From Deltaproteobacteria bacterium (GTDB taxonomy: Bacteria; Desulfobacterota; DSM-4660; Desulfatiglandales; Desulfatiglandaceae): a stretch of DNA of 56,447 nt. How positions within the stretch are numbered: the first letter of the stretch is position 1; each line of letters begins with the position of its first letter. Where the stretch lies: positions 1 to 56,447 of the forward strand of contig JAOZOW010000008.1 in assembly GCA_029933075.1 (NCBI GenBank), in the 5' to 3' direction. Shown here in pieces: positions 35,197 through 44,293 of the stretch. The notes under the pieces are model-generated. The model was not told where the DNA came from and made no database searches. It saw nothing but the letters and a program-made list of their open reading frames with translations. The translations under genes and the position numbers were made by a program.

Positions 35197-36105
35197 CTAA
35201 TGGGGTTTGGCCTCCTGGGCCTTTAGGACCTGCAGGGGCCCCCATTCATAGGTGCCGCCCCGGTTGACCAGGGCAAGCCCTGAAAATTTATCTCTATAGA
35301 AAATCTCTACCGTGGAAAGCACCTCTTCTCCGTCCACCAACACTCTCATTTGGCCCTGGGCATCCCTGATCCATTGGATTTTGTGTGGCAACCCGTCATC
35401 CAGCGCAGGATACTTTACAGCCGACTCAATGGTGTAATCGCGTGAGCCCCTTCTGCGGACTATCTCTATGGGGCGTTCCTGTGATGCAGCCGCACGGTAG
35501 ATCAACCTGTAGCGAGGGACCGGGGGGGTGCCCCCAAGGAGCACGATCTCCATGGCCCCCCATCGGGAGCGAGAGACAAGAGTGAGGTCCACTTCAAAGG
35601 CTGGTGATATTGTAGCAAGGGTTTGAATAGATGCTTTTTGCTCCTCGACAAATTCCTTCTTTTTCTCCCGCTTGTCCTTTTTTGTGGAGCGCATAATTTC
35701 CTTCAGGATCAGGCCAATGGGAGGCTCCTCCTCCCGGGATGAGTGGGCCGGAGCGTCCACGTATACCCGACTCCACAGTCTGTGGTCGGATGTCACCTCA
35801 AAATAGCCTGATTTAACGATCCAAGTAGGATTGTGCCGGTAGTCGCCGTCGGAGAAATCGTCGAAAATGAAGATCTCCCGAAGCTTTCTTCTATATCGAT
35901 CCACCAGGGAACGAAGTTCATCCAGGAATTTCGGGTGGGCGATCATCCGCCTGTCCCCCTCTTCAATGGTTTGCTCAAGCTCATTAAGGAGCGATTTAAG
36001 GGCTTCAAGATTGGGGTCTGAAGAGGGGCCGGATGCGGCAGCAATAAGAGGAAAGGAAATGAGCCATATGCCCGCCGCGAGATATATGATTGTGCGAAAA
36101 ATCAT
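35197..36105 (-). CDS. Secreted protein with jelly-roll (LamG/DUF1080-like) domain
   Basis: A 302-residue exported protein. The signal peptide is about residues 1-24 (IIYLAAGIWLISFPLIAAAS). A coiled-coil segment (about 30-75) precedes a beta-sandwich that starts with FIFDDFSDGDYRHNPTW and ends with FSGLALVNRGGTYEWGPL, the layout of concanavalin-like LamG or DUF1080 domains. A Lys/Glu-rich insertion lies near 140-160. The ligand is unknown. It lies 189 bases downstream of the nucleotide cyclase gene on the same strand and may or may not be part of that transcript. Confidence 0.72.
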   Translation of the reverse strand: MIFRTIIYLAAGIWLISFPLIAAASGPSSDPNLEALKSLLNELEQTIEEGDRRMIAHPKFLDELRSLVDRYRRKLREIFIFDDFSDGDYRHNPTWIVKSGYFEVTSDHRLWSRVYVDAPAHSSREEEPPIGLILKEIMRSTKKDKREKKKEFVEEQKASIQTLATISPAFEVDLTLVSRSRWGAMEIVLLGGTPPVPRYRLIYRAAASQERPIEIVRRRGSRDYTIESAVKYPALDDGLPHKIQWIRDAQGQMRVLVDGEEVLSTVEIFYRDKFSGLALVNRGGTYEWGPLQVLKAQEAKPH

Positions 36106-36294
36106 TATGAGTACTCCCGGAATTCGTGAGGTTGTCTGGCATCCATCCTAACCTGCCAGGCGCAATGTTTCAAGAGCAAATGATTTCCAGCCAGCTTATT
36201 TCCCTCTTACCTGCTGACGCGGATCTCGATCCTCTTTGTAAAGAGCTTTTTGTTACAAGGTCCTTAAAGCCTTTGCAGGGTTCTTGTGGGATTT

Positions 36295-37401
36295 TCAATG
36301 CCGTGGTTGCTTATTGTCTCTTAAGACCTCATAGCAGGATACCGGTTCCGCCTTGTTTTTGACCTTTATTTCGCCTTTTTTGCGGATATTGAATTGACCG
36401 AGGGTCTTGCGGTAGGTGTCCGTTCCGATGATAATCTCACCCCCTTTGGCCAACTGCTGCAATCTTGCCGCAAGATTTACGCTGTCCCCTATTGCCGTAT
36501 AATCCATTCTGTTTTCGGAACCCACATTCCCTACAATGGCAATGCCCGTGTTAATACCAATGCCTATTTCAAAGGTTACTTTACCTTCTGCCTTCCTCCT
36601 TTTCATCAGCTGCTCGGTAGCTTCCTGAAGCTCTACCGCGGCTTTTACAGCATGATGAGGCGTGCTGTTTAGGGGAGGAAGCGGTCCGAAAAGGGCCATA
36701 ACTTGATCTCCGATGAACTTGTCCAGCACGCCATGATTCCTGAAGATGACGTTCACTGCCGCCTCGAAAAATTCGTTCAGCATGGAAACCACTTCCTCAG
36801 CATCCAGAGACTCGGAAATTCTTGTAAAGGACCTGATATCGGCAAAAAGCACGGTCAGCTCCTTTTTCTCATTTTCGGTGAAAGCCGCCTCATCCTGTGA
36901 CCGCATCAGCCGTTCCACTACATTCTCCCCAACATATCGACAGAGGCGATTGCGCAATGCCTCCTCCTCTTTGGCCTTCTTATAAGATACTGAGAGGTCT
37001 CTGGCATAGATCATCAGCTGGATGCTTTGCTCCTTCATTGCCCTGGTAGTTTGATCCAGCCTTTCGATCAAGGCATTGAAATGATTCGCAATATCATTGA
37101 TCTCTTGATCTGCATCTTGTTGCACACATATGGGTGTGCCGGCCGACTCCTTTACACCTATTTCTTTGGCGAGATCCACGAGATGGTCGGCAAATTTCCT
37201 CATAAGTGAAAAACCGCTGAGGATGGATAGAAGCCCCAGGGCAGAGAAAAGGATCACCGTGTCCGTGAGACCGATTTTTTCACGGCTGAACAGGTAGACG
37301 ACCAGCATGTAAGGCAAGAGCCCCTCAAGTATGAAAATGATTCGGGTTTTACCCCGGAAGCTTTTGCCACCTTGATAATCAGTTTTGTTTGCCCATATCA
37401 T
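36295..37401 (-). CDS. Membrane class III adenylate/guanylate cyclase
   Basis: A 368-residue inner-membrane cyclase. Two helices (about 20-40 and 45-65) are followed by a HAMP-like linker (about 65-125) and coiled coil, then the cyclase domain (about 180-360). Metal-binding aspartates are D188 (LFADIRSF) and D232 (KFIGDQVMALF). K228 and T302 (DYTAIGD) fit ATP as substrate, and N309 and R313 (NLAARL) are the transition-state residues. All catalytic positions are present, so an active adenylate cyclase is likely. The start overlaps the PilZ gene by 23 bases; a TTG at 37413 is also possible. It ends the Kai-like operon. Confidence 0.85.
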   Translation of the reverse strand: MIWANKTDYQGGKSFRGKTRIIFILEGLLPYMLVVYLFSREKIGLTDTVILFSALGLLSILSGFSLMRKFADHLVDLAKEIGVKESAGTPICVQQDADQEINDIANHFNALIERLDQTTRAMKEQSIQLMIYARDLSVSYKKAKEEEALRNRLCRYVGENVVERLMRSQDEAAFTENEKKELTVLFADIRSFTRISESLDAEEVVSMLNEFFEAAVNVIFRNHGVLDKFIGDQVMALFGPLPPLNSTPHHAVKAAVELQEATEQLMKRRKAEGKVTFEIGIGINTGIAIVGNVGSENRMDYTAIGDSVNLAARLQQLAKGGEIIIGTDTYRKTLGQFNIRKKGEIKVKNKAEPVSCYEVLRDNKQPRH

Positions 37402-37813
37402 CGGAGCGCTCAACCTCTACCGGATCTCTTTCAAAACAGAGCGGTGTTTCGAACTTTACCACGACTCCCGTCTCTCGATCCCCGGCCTCAGACAGCCGTT
37501 TGCCTGACTGTCCCACACGCAATACCTTGGCTTTAGCCCTCATCTTTGCCTTGACCTCACGTGTGCCGGGCAGGTGAATCGTCACTTCAAGGTATTGGCC
37601 AGGAACATAGTGTGGCGGCTGCGGGACAATAAACCTGGCGCCCTCGCAGGAGATATCCTTTAACACAGCCTTTTCTTGGTGCTTCTTTCCAGAGGTTTGA
37701 AAGGTGGCAACTTCCACCTCAAAGTCCATTGGAAAACGACGGAGGCGCCTCCTTTCAGGTCCGGGGTATGAATTAGCGCCCCTGTTTTCAACTCCATCAG
37801 CGTCTTTACGCAT
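37379..37813 (-). CDS. PilZ-domain cyclic di-GMP receptor
   Basis: A 144-residue single-domain PilZ protein. The c-di-GMP binding motifs are both visible: the arginine-rich RRRLRRF (residues 21-27) and D53-x-S55-x-x-G58 in KDISCEGARF. The remaining beta-barrel contains YVPGQYLEVTIHLPGTREV. It would bind c-di-GMP and pass the signal to a partner. The start at 37813 overlaps the HD-GYP stop by eight bases and has AGAG upstream; an in-frame ATG at 37834 is possible. Coupling to the HD-GYP gene supports a shared c-di-GMP circuit. Confidence 0.87.
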   Translation of the reverse strand: MRKDADGVENRGANSYPGPERRRLRRFPMDFEVEVATFQTSGKKHQEKAVLKDISCEGARFIVPQPPHYVPGQYLEVTIHLPGTREVKAKMRAKAKVLRVGQSGKRLSEAGDRETGVVVKFETPLCFERDPVEVERSDDMGKQN

Positions 37814-38660
37814 GGTTATTCTCTGGGGATTCATCAAGATGGGAAGGGAGCCCTATGGGAAACAGCTCTTCCCCGGCCGCTACTTTTTCCTTGATGGAGA
37901 TCACGTCATTAATGTTTTTCAGGAAAAGGTCAACGAGTCGGGGATCAAATTGTGTCCCCCGGCCCTCTCTGATGATGCTCAAAGCCGTCTCCACGGGGTA
38001 GGGCTCCTTGTAGGGACGCCTGGAGGTCAGGGCGTCGAACACATCTGCAAGGGCCACTATCCTGGCGACCAGAGGGATCTCTTCCCCGGCAATGCCATCG
38101 GGGTATCCGTTACCATCCCATCGTTCGTGATGGGAGCGGGCGATCTGCTCTCCCAACTGCAGTATTTCAGACCTGGAACCTGCCAGTATCCTTGCGCCTA
38201 TGGTGGTATGGGTTTTCATTGTCTCGAATTCCTCTTCAGTCAACCTGCCCGGCTTCATTAGGATGCTGTCCGGGATGCCGATTTTCCCCACGTCATGCAT
38301 GGGGGCGGCATATCGGATATTTTCGATCTCATTGGGCGGCAAGCCATATTTCTCTGCCATGAGAACACAATATTGACTCATGCGAACCACATGGTCTCCC
38401 GTGTCTTCATCCTTGTATTCCGCTGCGAGCACGAGCCGGTAGATGGTATCAATGTATGCGAGTCTCAGTTCTTTGTGCGCGGATTTCAGATTCAGGAATG
38501 TCTTTTTCAAGTCCTCGGCGAATTTCTTGAGCTGCTCGTTCGCCCCTCGGAGTTCTTTTCTTTTTTCTCTCTCCGATTGATAAAGCGCTACCAAGTCTTC
38601 CGCATATTTTTTCAATTGCTCAGGACCGAGTGCACGATCCCGGAAGTCGTCCCCTTCCAT
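37806..38660 (-). CDS. HD-GYP cyclic di-GMP phosphodiesterase
   Basis: A 284-residue protein. A coiled coil (about 10-65) leads into an HD-GYP domain (about 70-255). Metal ligands include H90, H122-D123 (PMHDVGKIGIPD) and H177-H178 (SHHERWDGNGYPDG), and the GYP triplet is at 185-187, all intact. It should hydrolyse c-di-GMP. There is no receiver domain of its own, but the single-domain response regulator gene ends 11 bases upstream, so that protein could act on it in trans. It lies inside the Kai-like operon. Confidence 0.9.
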   Translation of the reverse strand: MEGDDFRDRALGPEQLKKYAEDLVALYQSEREKRKELRGANEQLKKFAEDLKKTFLNLKSAHKELRLAYIDTIYRLVLAAEYKDEDTGDHVVRMSQYCVLMAEKYGLPPNEIENIRYAAPMHDVGKIGIPDSILMKPGRLTEEEFETMKTHTTIGARILAGSRSEILQLGEQIARSHHERWDGNGYPDGIAGEEIPLVARIVALADVFDALTSRRPYKEPYPVETALSIIREGRGTQFDPRLVDLFLKNINDVISIKEKVAAGEELFPIGLPSHLDESPENNHA

Positions 38661-38671
38661 GAAGGGCCTCC

Positions 38672-39037
38672 TTACCCAAGGGCTTCTTCCACCTTCTGGA
38701 TCAGTTTCAAGGGGCTGAAAGGCTTAATAAAATAATCATCAGCACCGGCTTCCAAGCCTATCTGTTTGTCTTGCTCCTGCCCTTTACCGGTGAGCATGAT
38801 TATCCGCGAGTCTTTTGTGGCCGGGTTTTTTCTCAAAAGGCGGGTCGCTTCAATTCCATCAATGGCTCCGGGCATCATAATGTCCATGATGATCAGATCC
38901 GGCTTTTCAGCCTTTGCAATTTCCAGGGCCTCCTCCCCGCTCTCGGCCTTCAGGATCTTGTAGTCCTCCGCCTTAAGCGTCACCTCCACAAGCTCGCGTA
39001 CTTCCAACTGATCATCCACAATAAGGATTTTTTTCAT
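38672..39037 (-). CDS. Single-domain response regulator
   Basis: A 121-residue receiver domain alone. The acidic pair is VDDQ near residue 8, the phosphoacceptor is D52 (DLIIMDIMMPG), the Thr switch is MLTGKG, and the conserved Lys lies in YFIKPFSP. There is no DNA-binding or enzymatic domain, so it works by protein contacts. Its ATG overlaps the kinase stop (ATGA), which strongly suggests they are a cognate pair. The next gene is the HD-GYP protein. Confidence 0.93.
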   Translation of the reverse strand: MKKILIVDDQLEVRELVEVTLKAEDYKILKAESGEEALEIAKAEKPDLIIMDIMMPGAIDGIEATRLLRKNPATKDSRIIMLTGKGQEQDKQIGLEAGADDYFIKPFSPLKLIQKVEEALG

Positions 39038-41823
39038 ATCTTATCCTCCCTCCCTGATTGCTCTTTGGGAATGGTGAATCTCACGGTAGTGCCTTTACCT
39101 ATATCACTCTCGACCCACACCTTGCCTCCATGGGCCTCTACAAGGTTTTTCACAATGGTCATCCCAAGACCGCTTCCGGGGACCGATGAATCCTTGTGGC
39201 CAATACGATAGAACTTATCAAAGATCTTTTCAGCCTGATCTTGGGGTATCCCGATCCCCTGGTCTTCCACAGAGACTTGGTAGCAGTCTTCTTTTAATTC
39301 CCCTGTCACTCGTATACGCCCCCCTTTAGGAGAGAATTTGATGGCATTGGTGATAATGTTTTCCAGCACCTGCCTGAACTTATGTCGATCCACGGTCAGC
39401 TCTGCAGGCTCCTCGGGCAGAGACACTTCGAAATCATGTTTCTCAGAAAACGATTGATAACAACTGACAGTTTCCCTGACGATCTCATTGAGGTCACAGG
39501 GGGACATTTCCAGGTCCAGACCCTTTCCCGCTTCGATGCGCGAGATGTCCAGCAGGGCATTGACAATTCTTGCCAGATTGACGGACTGTTTGTTGATATA
39601 GGAAAGAAATTTTTTCTTTTCTCCCTCACCGAGGTCGTCCCTTTTCAGGAGAATTTCCGAAAATCCCTGGATTGAGGTCAATGGTGTCCTCAGTTCATGT
39701 GCGGCGATGGAGATAAATTCATTTTTCAGCCTGTCTATTTCGCGTTCATGGGTTACATCAAAAAATAGTGTGATCATACCGGTTTCTTTGCCCATTTTGT
39801 CTTGGATTACTGAAGTACGGGATCGAATGATTCGCGGGAATCTTGAATTTTTCTCTGGAATCTCAAAATCGAATACATAGCCAGATTCTCTCCTGTCTAA
39901 TGCCTCGATAAGCTTCGATCTCAGGTTCTCATCTTTGATGGCAAATTCGATGGACCGATCGATCACTTCGCTCAGCCGCACCCCTAAAAGGTCCTCGGCC
40001 GCCCGGTTCATTAATTGAACGCGGTGATACAGGTCGGTAACGATCAGTCCATCGCCGATTGACTTGAGAATGCCGTCAATCCTGTCCCTTGCCTCTTCCG
40101 TATCGTAGAGGGCGCGGCGTAGTTCTTTTGTTCGGATCTCAACCATGTTTTCAAGTTCCTGGGAGTATTCCTTGATTTTCCTCTCAGCATCTTTCCTCGG
40201 GGTTATGTCTCTGATGATCCCCTCAATAATTTCTTCATCAGGGTTTACCAAGCGAACGCTCACCTCTCCCTCAAATATATCCCCGTTTTTTTTCACGAAC
40301 TGTGCTTCAAACCGCTTGGATCCTTCCCGCAAAGCGGTTTCGAATTGTTCTTGGCAGCTTTCCGTGGAGGTATCAAAACAGAGTTCTGCAAAAGCCATTC
40401 CGGTTAGCTTCTCTTTTGGATAACCGAAAAGGCTGCATGCCCTCTGATTAACATCAATGATCCTCCCTTTCCGATGCATGATGATAGCGTCATAAGAGTG
40501 CTCGAAGAGATCATGAAAGCGTTTTTCACTCTCCCTGAGCTTCTCCTCAGTCTGTTTCAGCTCGGTAATGTCCCTGATAAAATTCAACGTAGCAGGCTTT
40601 TCCTTCCAGGTCACCAGGGTTGAATTGATGTGCACCCATCGTTCACCTCCTCCCTTATTGATAATTCTGAATGAATAGTTGGTCGGGGCCTGCTCTCCAC
40701 TCAATGTCCTCTTGAATCTTGTCACCACCATTTCCCGGTCATCCGGGTGAATAAGATCGACGACGGGTATTTTTGAAAGTTCATCTGCACTGTATCCTGT
40801 GAGCTTCTCAGCCGCTGGGTTTGAGAATTTGATCTCCTCGTCCTGGGCAATCAAAATGGCATCCGCGGCAAGAGCCACCAGGAGCCTGTATTTTTCCTCC
40901 GACTCCCTAAGTGCTTTTTCGACCCGCTTTTGCTCGGTGATATCCGTCAGGGTGATTAAACGGCCGATAACCTCCTTTTGCTCTTTCAGTAGCGGTGTAG
41001 AACTGACAAGCAGACTCAATTCTTGGCCCTCTGCTTTGGTAAGGGTTCCTTCCAGACCGTGGATGGATTCTCGATTTAAAAGAGGCTTATCGGCATAGTC
41101 CCCACCGGTAAGTTTCTCAGAAGACCAATCCCCGCCGGTTGTCCATCGAAGGGGAAAGGCTGTGTCAAAAAATTCCCCCCCAGGGTCTCGGCCGCACATC
41201 TTCCGCGCCATTTCGTTGGCCATAATGATTCGCCCCGAAGCGTCACATACGACAATGCCATCTGAGGCCTGTTCAAATATTGTTCTCGTAAGCATCTCGG
41301 ATTGAAGGAGCTTTTGACGCTGTTTCTGTTCGGTGAGGTCCGTTACCACCGCACATAGGATTGTTCGATCGTCCAGCACCAGTGGGCTTACGTAAAGGCA
41401 GACCGGTAGTTTCATGCCGTCTGGGGTCTCGAGGCAAAGCTCCTTTTTAGAGGGGCCGTGCTTGCTCTCCTTCAGTAACTCTTTTAGGCTTGTCCTGTCT
41501 TCAGAAGCAACCAAGCGTTCCATAGAGGTGCCTGGTATATTCTTGATCTCCAATTTAATCATCTCTCCCATGCACTTGTTGCAATAAAGAATCATGCCGT
41601 TAGGGGTCATGGTCAAGGCCCCCTGTTTCATTTCTTCGATAAGGCGACGGTAAGTATGGTCGGCCCCTTTAAGGGTAAAGACCTGTTCGCCATTGGGACC
41701 ATTTACGATAATTGCGTCCACCTGACCCCTTCGGATGGCCTCCAGCGTCTCCTCTGTTTCTCGCAAGCGCTCCTGAAGCGCCTCAATCTGCTCTACGAGC
41801 TCTTTTTTTCTTTTGCTTTCCAT
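39034..41823 (-). CDS. Soluble multi-PAS sensor histidine kinase
   Basis: A 929-residue kinase with no membrane segment. A coiled coil (about 1-35) is followed by five PAS domains at roughly 55-165, 172-298, 305-422, 428-543 and 580-692. The kinase core has H709 (SIAAHELRTPLTSIQGF), the N box NAIKFSPKGGR, G1 DQGIGIPQDQ and G2 GSGLGMTIV. It has no KaiB-like domain, so it is not a SasA orthologue by architecture, but its position straight after two kaiB genes suggests that Kai proteins feed it. The start at 41823 has GGTGAGAG upstream; an earlier in-frame TTG at 41877 would overlap kaiB. Confidence 0.9.
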   Translation of the reverse strand: MESKRKKELVEQIEALQERLRETEETLEAIRRGQVDAIIVNGPNGEQVFTLKGADHTYRRLIEEMKQGALTMTPNGMILYCNKCMGEMIKLEIKNIPGTSMERLVASEDRTSLKELLKESKHGPSKKELCLETPDGMKLPVCLYVSPLVLDDRTILCAVVTDLTEQKQRQKLLQSEMLTRTIFEQASDGIVVCDASGRIIMANEMARKMCGRDPGGEFFDTAFPLRWTTGGDWSSEKLTGGDYADKPLLNRESIHGLEGTLTKAEGQELSLLVSSTPLLKEQKEVIGRLITLTDITEQKRVEKALRESEEKYRLLVALAADAILIAQDEEIKFSNPAAEKLTGYSADELSKIPVVDLIHPDDREMVVTRFKRTLSGEQAPTNYSFRIINKGGGERWVHINSTLVTWKEKPATLNFIRDITELKQTEEKLRESEKRFHDLFEHSYDAIIMHRKGRIIDVNQRACSLFGYPKEKLTGMAFAELCFDTSTESCQEQFETALREGSKRFEAQFVKKNGDIFEGEVSVRLVNPDEEIIEGIIRDITPRKDAERKIKEYSQELENMVEIRTKELRRALYDTEEARDRIDGILKSIGDGLIVTDLYHRVQLMNRAAEDLLGVRLSEVIDRSIEFAIKDENLRSKLIEALDRRESGYVFDFEIPEKNSRFPRIIRSRTSVIQDKMGKETGMITLFFDVTHEREIDRLKNEFISIAAHELRTPLTSIQGFSEILLKRDDLGEGEKKKFLSYINKQSVNLARIVNALLDISRIEAGKGLDLEMSPCDLNEIVRETVSCYQSFSEKHDFEVSLPEEPAELTVDRHKFRQVLENIITNAIKFSPKGGRIRVTGELKEDCYQVSVEDQGIGIPQDQAEKIFDKFYRIGHKDSSVPGSGLGMTIVKNLVEAHGGKVWVESDIGKGTTVRFTIPKEQSGREDKI

Positions 41824-41866
41824 GTGATGTCTCTCACCCAAGATGGTAGGAGATGAATGTTCGTTA

Positions 41867-42208
41867 TTATTGATCAATACTCAGCGCCGAGCACACCCGT
41901 TTGTAATTGGACATGTCCCCGACAATCCTTCGTGCAGGTGGAGGCAATTTCTTGATAAGGGTCGGAAGGGCCACAACCTGTTCCATGGTCATCTGTTCCA
42001 GTTCCTGGTATGCATCAATGACTTTTAGATCATAGCGTCCTTTGAGAAATTTTTTACAGATCCAGTTGATGTTTTCAACGGCCCGCATGGACTTCGGGGT
42101 TGTCCCGCTTACGAATAACCGCAGTACATATCCCTGTCGTTCCTTGTTCACAAGTGCTTGTTCAAAACTCTTGAGGGTGTCCTTCTCAATATTTCCATTC
42201 TTTATCAT
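41867..42208 (-). CDS. Divergent second KaiB-like protein
   Basis: A 113-residue thioredoxin-like KaiB-family protein. It has LRLFVSGTTPKSMRAVENIN, YDLKVIDAYQELEQM, VVALPTLIKKLPPPARRIVGDMS, and then VCSALSI where canonical KaiB has VLIGLDL. The last strand region that changes in KaiB fold switching is therefore altered. An N-terminal extension of about 28 residues is longer than in cyanobacterial KaiB. It follows the canonical-looking kaiB after 10 bases and has GAGGGGAAA as ribosome site. It may be a regulator, competitor or adaptor for KaiC or the kinase; this is inference. Confidence 0.85.
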   Translation of the reverse strand: MIKNGNIEKDTLKSFEQALVNKERQGYVLRLFVSGTTPKSMRAVENINWICKKFLKGRYDLKVIDAYQELEQMTMEQVVALPTLIKKLPPPARRIVGDMSNYKRVCSALSIDQ

Positions 42209-42218
42209 GAATTTCCCC

Positions 42219-42551
42219 TCACTTTGGTCTCAACTCGAGACCTATCAGGACTCGCTCGGTGTTGGAAAGGTCGCCGATGATCTTCTTCACCGGGGGCGGT
42301 AGTTTTCTCACCAGAGTTGGAACGGCCAGGATCTGGTCACCTCTTGCAAGCTGAGGGTTTTCCAGCAGGTCGATCACCTCAATTTGATATTTGCCTTTGA
42401 GGTTTTCTTCGCAGATTCGCTTGAGATTTGCAAAAGCTTTTATCGAGTTAGGGGTTTGACCTGCCACGTAAAGTGTCAATTGAAAGCATTCAGCTTCCTC
42501 CAATTCCGATTCGCTCGGTGGATTTTTCTCGGTTTTGCCTTCCATTGCCAT
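42219..42551 (-). CDS. kaiB: KaiB
   Basis: A 110-residue KaiB. The core closely matches cyanobacterial Kai[61 protein letters not shown]. KaiB binds the KaiC CI ring and switches fold in the known clock. An N-terminal acidic stretch of about 20 residues precedes the core, and the C-terminal acidic tail of cyanobacterial KaiB is missing. ATG codons at 42551 and 42545 both follow an AGAGGGG site. It lies 47 bases after kaiC. Confidence 0.92.
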   Translation of the reverse strand: MAMEGKTEKNPPSESELEEAECFQLTLYVAGQTPNSIKAFANLKRICEENLKGKYQIEVIDLLENPQLARGDQILAVPTLVRKLPPPVKKIIGDLSNTERVLIGLELRPK

Positions 42552-42598
42552 CCCCTCTTCTTTTCCGTTCTTGCTATAGAAGTTCTTTCACCTGTATC

Positions 42599-44293
42599 CT
42601 AATCCGCCTGTCTGAGCCGTGCCATTTCTTTGCGTCCTTTGGCCAGGGACTCCTCACGTTCCTTTGCTTCGTTGATAATCTTTATCAATTCCTCTTCCTC
42701 CGCCTCAAATCGAGCCTTTAGAGTGGTGATCTGGGCCTCCATTGCTTTGCGTTTGCGCTCAAGCTCGCGCTCTTTTCGTTCGATTTCCTGTCTTAGCGCC
42801 AGGGCCTCCGCTTTCTCTCTGGCCTCCTGGACGTAACGTGCCGACCCTGTCAGAACTCCTCCAGGGCCCAGGTAGACATCCAGCAGTTCTATGCCTTTTT
42901 CGGTGATTAAGAATTCGCGAATCTGGTTGGAATGAGCCATTCCACGGGATTTCAGGATATATAAAGCCCTGTTTCGTTCTCCTTTCTCCTCCAGCATTTT
43001 CAAAAGGATCCATGTGTCCATGAGTGACGAAATTCGCACCTCTGTAGCCTCCTGGGGGCCTCCATGGTAGGTGAGATCCGTAAAGAGACTCGTAATCCCC
43101 CTCGTTTTGAGCCAGTCTATGAGTCGCGTCAGCATGGATTTGACGTCTGATTCGGCGCCGACAGCTACAAGATTGGAGATGGGGTCTACCACAATCACCC
43201 GGGGTTCAAACTCGAGGACCACCTCCCGCATCGCCTCAAGTTGCATTTCCAGGCCGTAGAGAGTGGCGCGTGCCGCTCGAAACTTCAAGAGTCCTTCTTT
43301 CACCCAGGCTTGTAAGTCAATACCTATGGAACGCATGTTCCGCAGGATTTGACTGGGGGACTCTTCAAACGCGAAATAGAGACACCGCTCCCCCCTACGG
43401 CACGCCGCGTCGATAAAGTGGACCGCCACGCTGGTTTTACCGGTTCCCGCAGTTCCGGAGACCAGAACCGTGCTGCCCCGATAATAGCCCTTCCCCCCGA
43501 GCATGGAATCGAGCCTGGGAATACCGGTGGAGACTCTTTCCACCGACACCTTGTGGTCGAGGGCAACGGAGGTGATGGGCAGGACCGAGATCCCCTCTTT
43601 GCTGATCAAGAAGGGGTATTCATTGGTGCCATGTCCTGAGCCCCTGTATTTCGACACCTGAAGGAAACGGGTAGCTACTTGGTCGCTCAACCGGTGGTCT
43701 AAAAGGATCACGCAATCGGACACGTACTCTTCTAGCCCATGGCGTGTTATACCCCTCTCTCCTCGCTCTGCGGTGATTACTGCAGTCAGCCCTTTGCTTT
43801 TTAGCCACCGAAACAACCGTCGAAATTCCGCACGGAGGATGAATGTATTGGTAAACCCGCTGAAAAGCGCCTCAAGGGTGTCCAGCGCGATGCGCTTGGC
43901 GCCGGTCGATTCCACAGCATGCGCCAGCCGAATGAATAGGCCTTCAAGGTCATATTCCCCTGTCTCCTCGATCTGGCTTGGTTCCACATGAATATGATCG
44001 ATCATGAGTTTCTTACGCTTTATGAGCTCTTCCAGATCCCATCCAAGGGAGGCCATGTTCTGGATCAGCTCTTCGGCGCTTTCCTCAAATGCCATAAAGA
44101 CTCCGGGCTCGTCATAATGGATGGCTCCGTTGACCACAAAGCTCATTGCCAGGAGTGTTTTGCCGCAGCCAGGTCCGCCGCATACCAGGGTAGGTCGGCC
44201 CTTGGGCAGGCCTCCTTCGGTAATTTCATCCAGTCCCAGGATGCCGGTGGGGCATTTGGGTAATGAAGTCTTCATACGTTCTGAATCAGCCAT
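42599..44293 (-). CDS. kaiC: KaiC with C-terminal coiled-coil extension
   Basis: A 564-residue double-domain RecA-like ATPase. CI has Walker A GGPGCGKT (39-46), catalytic E70-E71 and Walker B near D138. CII has Walker A GTAGTGKT (280-287), E310-E311 and Walker B near D370. The phosphosites equivalent to cyanobacterial Ser431 and Thr432 are S422 and S423 (VRISSLMDT), and T417 matches Thr426. After about residue 487 the usual A-loop and tail are replaced by a charged coiled coil of some 75 residues. All catalytic residues are intact, so an active, self-phosphorylating KaiC is expected. No kaiA is nearby. The start at 44293 has AAGGAGA upstream and overlaps the preceding gene by eight bases. Confidence 0.93.
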   Translation of the reverse strand: MADSERMKTSLPKCPTGILGLDEITEGGLPKGRPTLVCGGPGCGKTLLAMSFVVNGAIHYDEPGVFMAFEESAEELIQNMASLGWDLEELIKRKKLMIDHIHVEPSQIEETGEYDLEGLFIRLAHAVESTGAKRIALDTLEALFSGFTNTFILRAEFRRLFRWLKSKGLTAVITAERGERGITRHGLEEYVSDCVILLDHRLSDQVATRFLQVSKYRGSGHGTNEYPFLISKEGISVLPITSVALDHKVSVERVSTGIPRLDSMLGGKGYYRGSTVLVSGTAGTGKTSVAVHFIDAACRRGERCLYFAFEESPSQILRNMRSIGIDLQAWVKEGLLKFRAARATLYGLEMQLEAMREVVLEFEPRVIVVDPISNLVAVGAESDVKSMLTRLIDWLKTRGITSLFTDLTYHGGPQEATEVRISSLMDTWILLKMLEEKGERNRALYILKSRGMAHSNQIREFLITEKGIELLDVYLGPGGVLTGSARYVQEAREKAEALALRQEIERKERELERKRKAMEAQITTLKARFEAEEEELIKIINEAKEREESLAKGRKEMARLRQAD

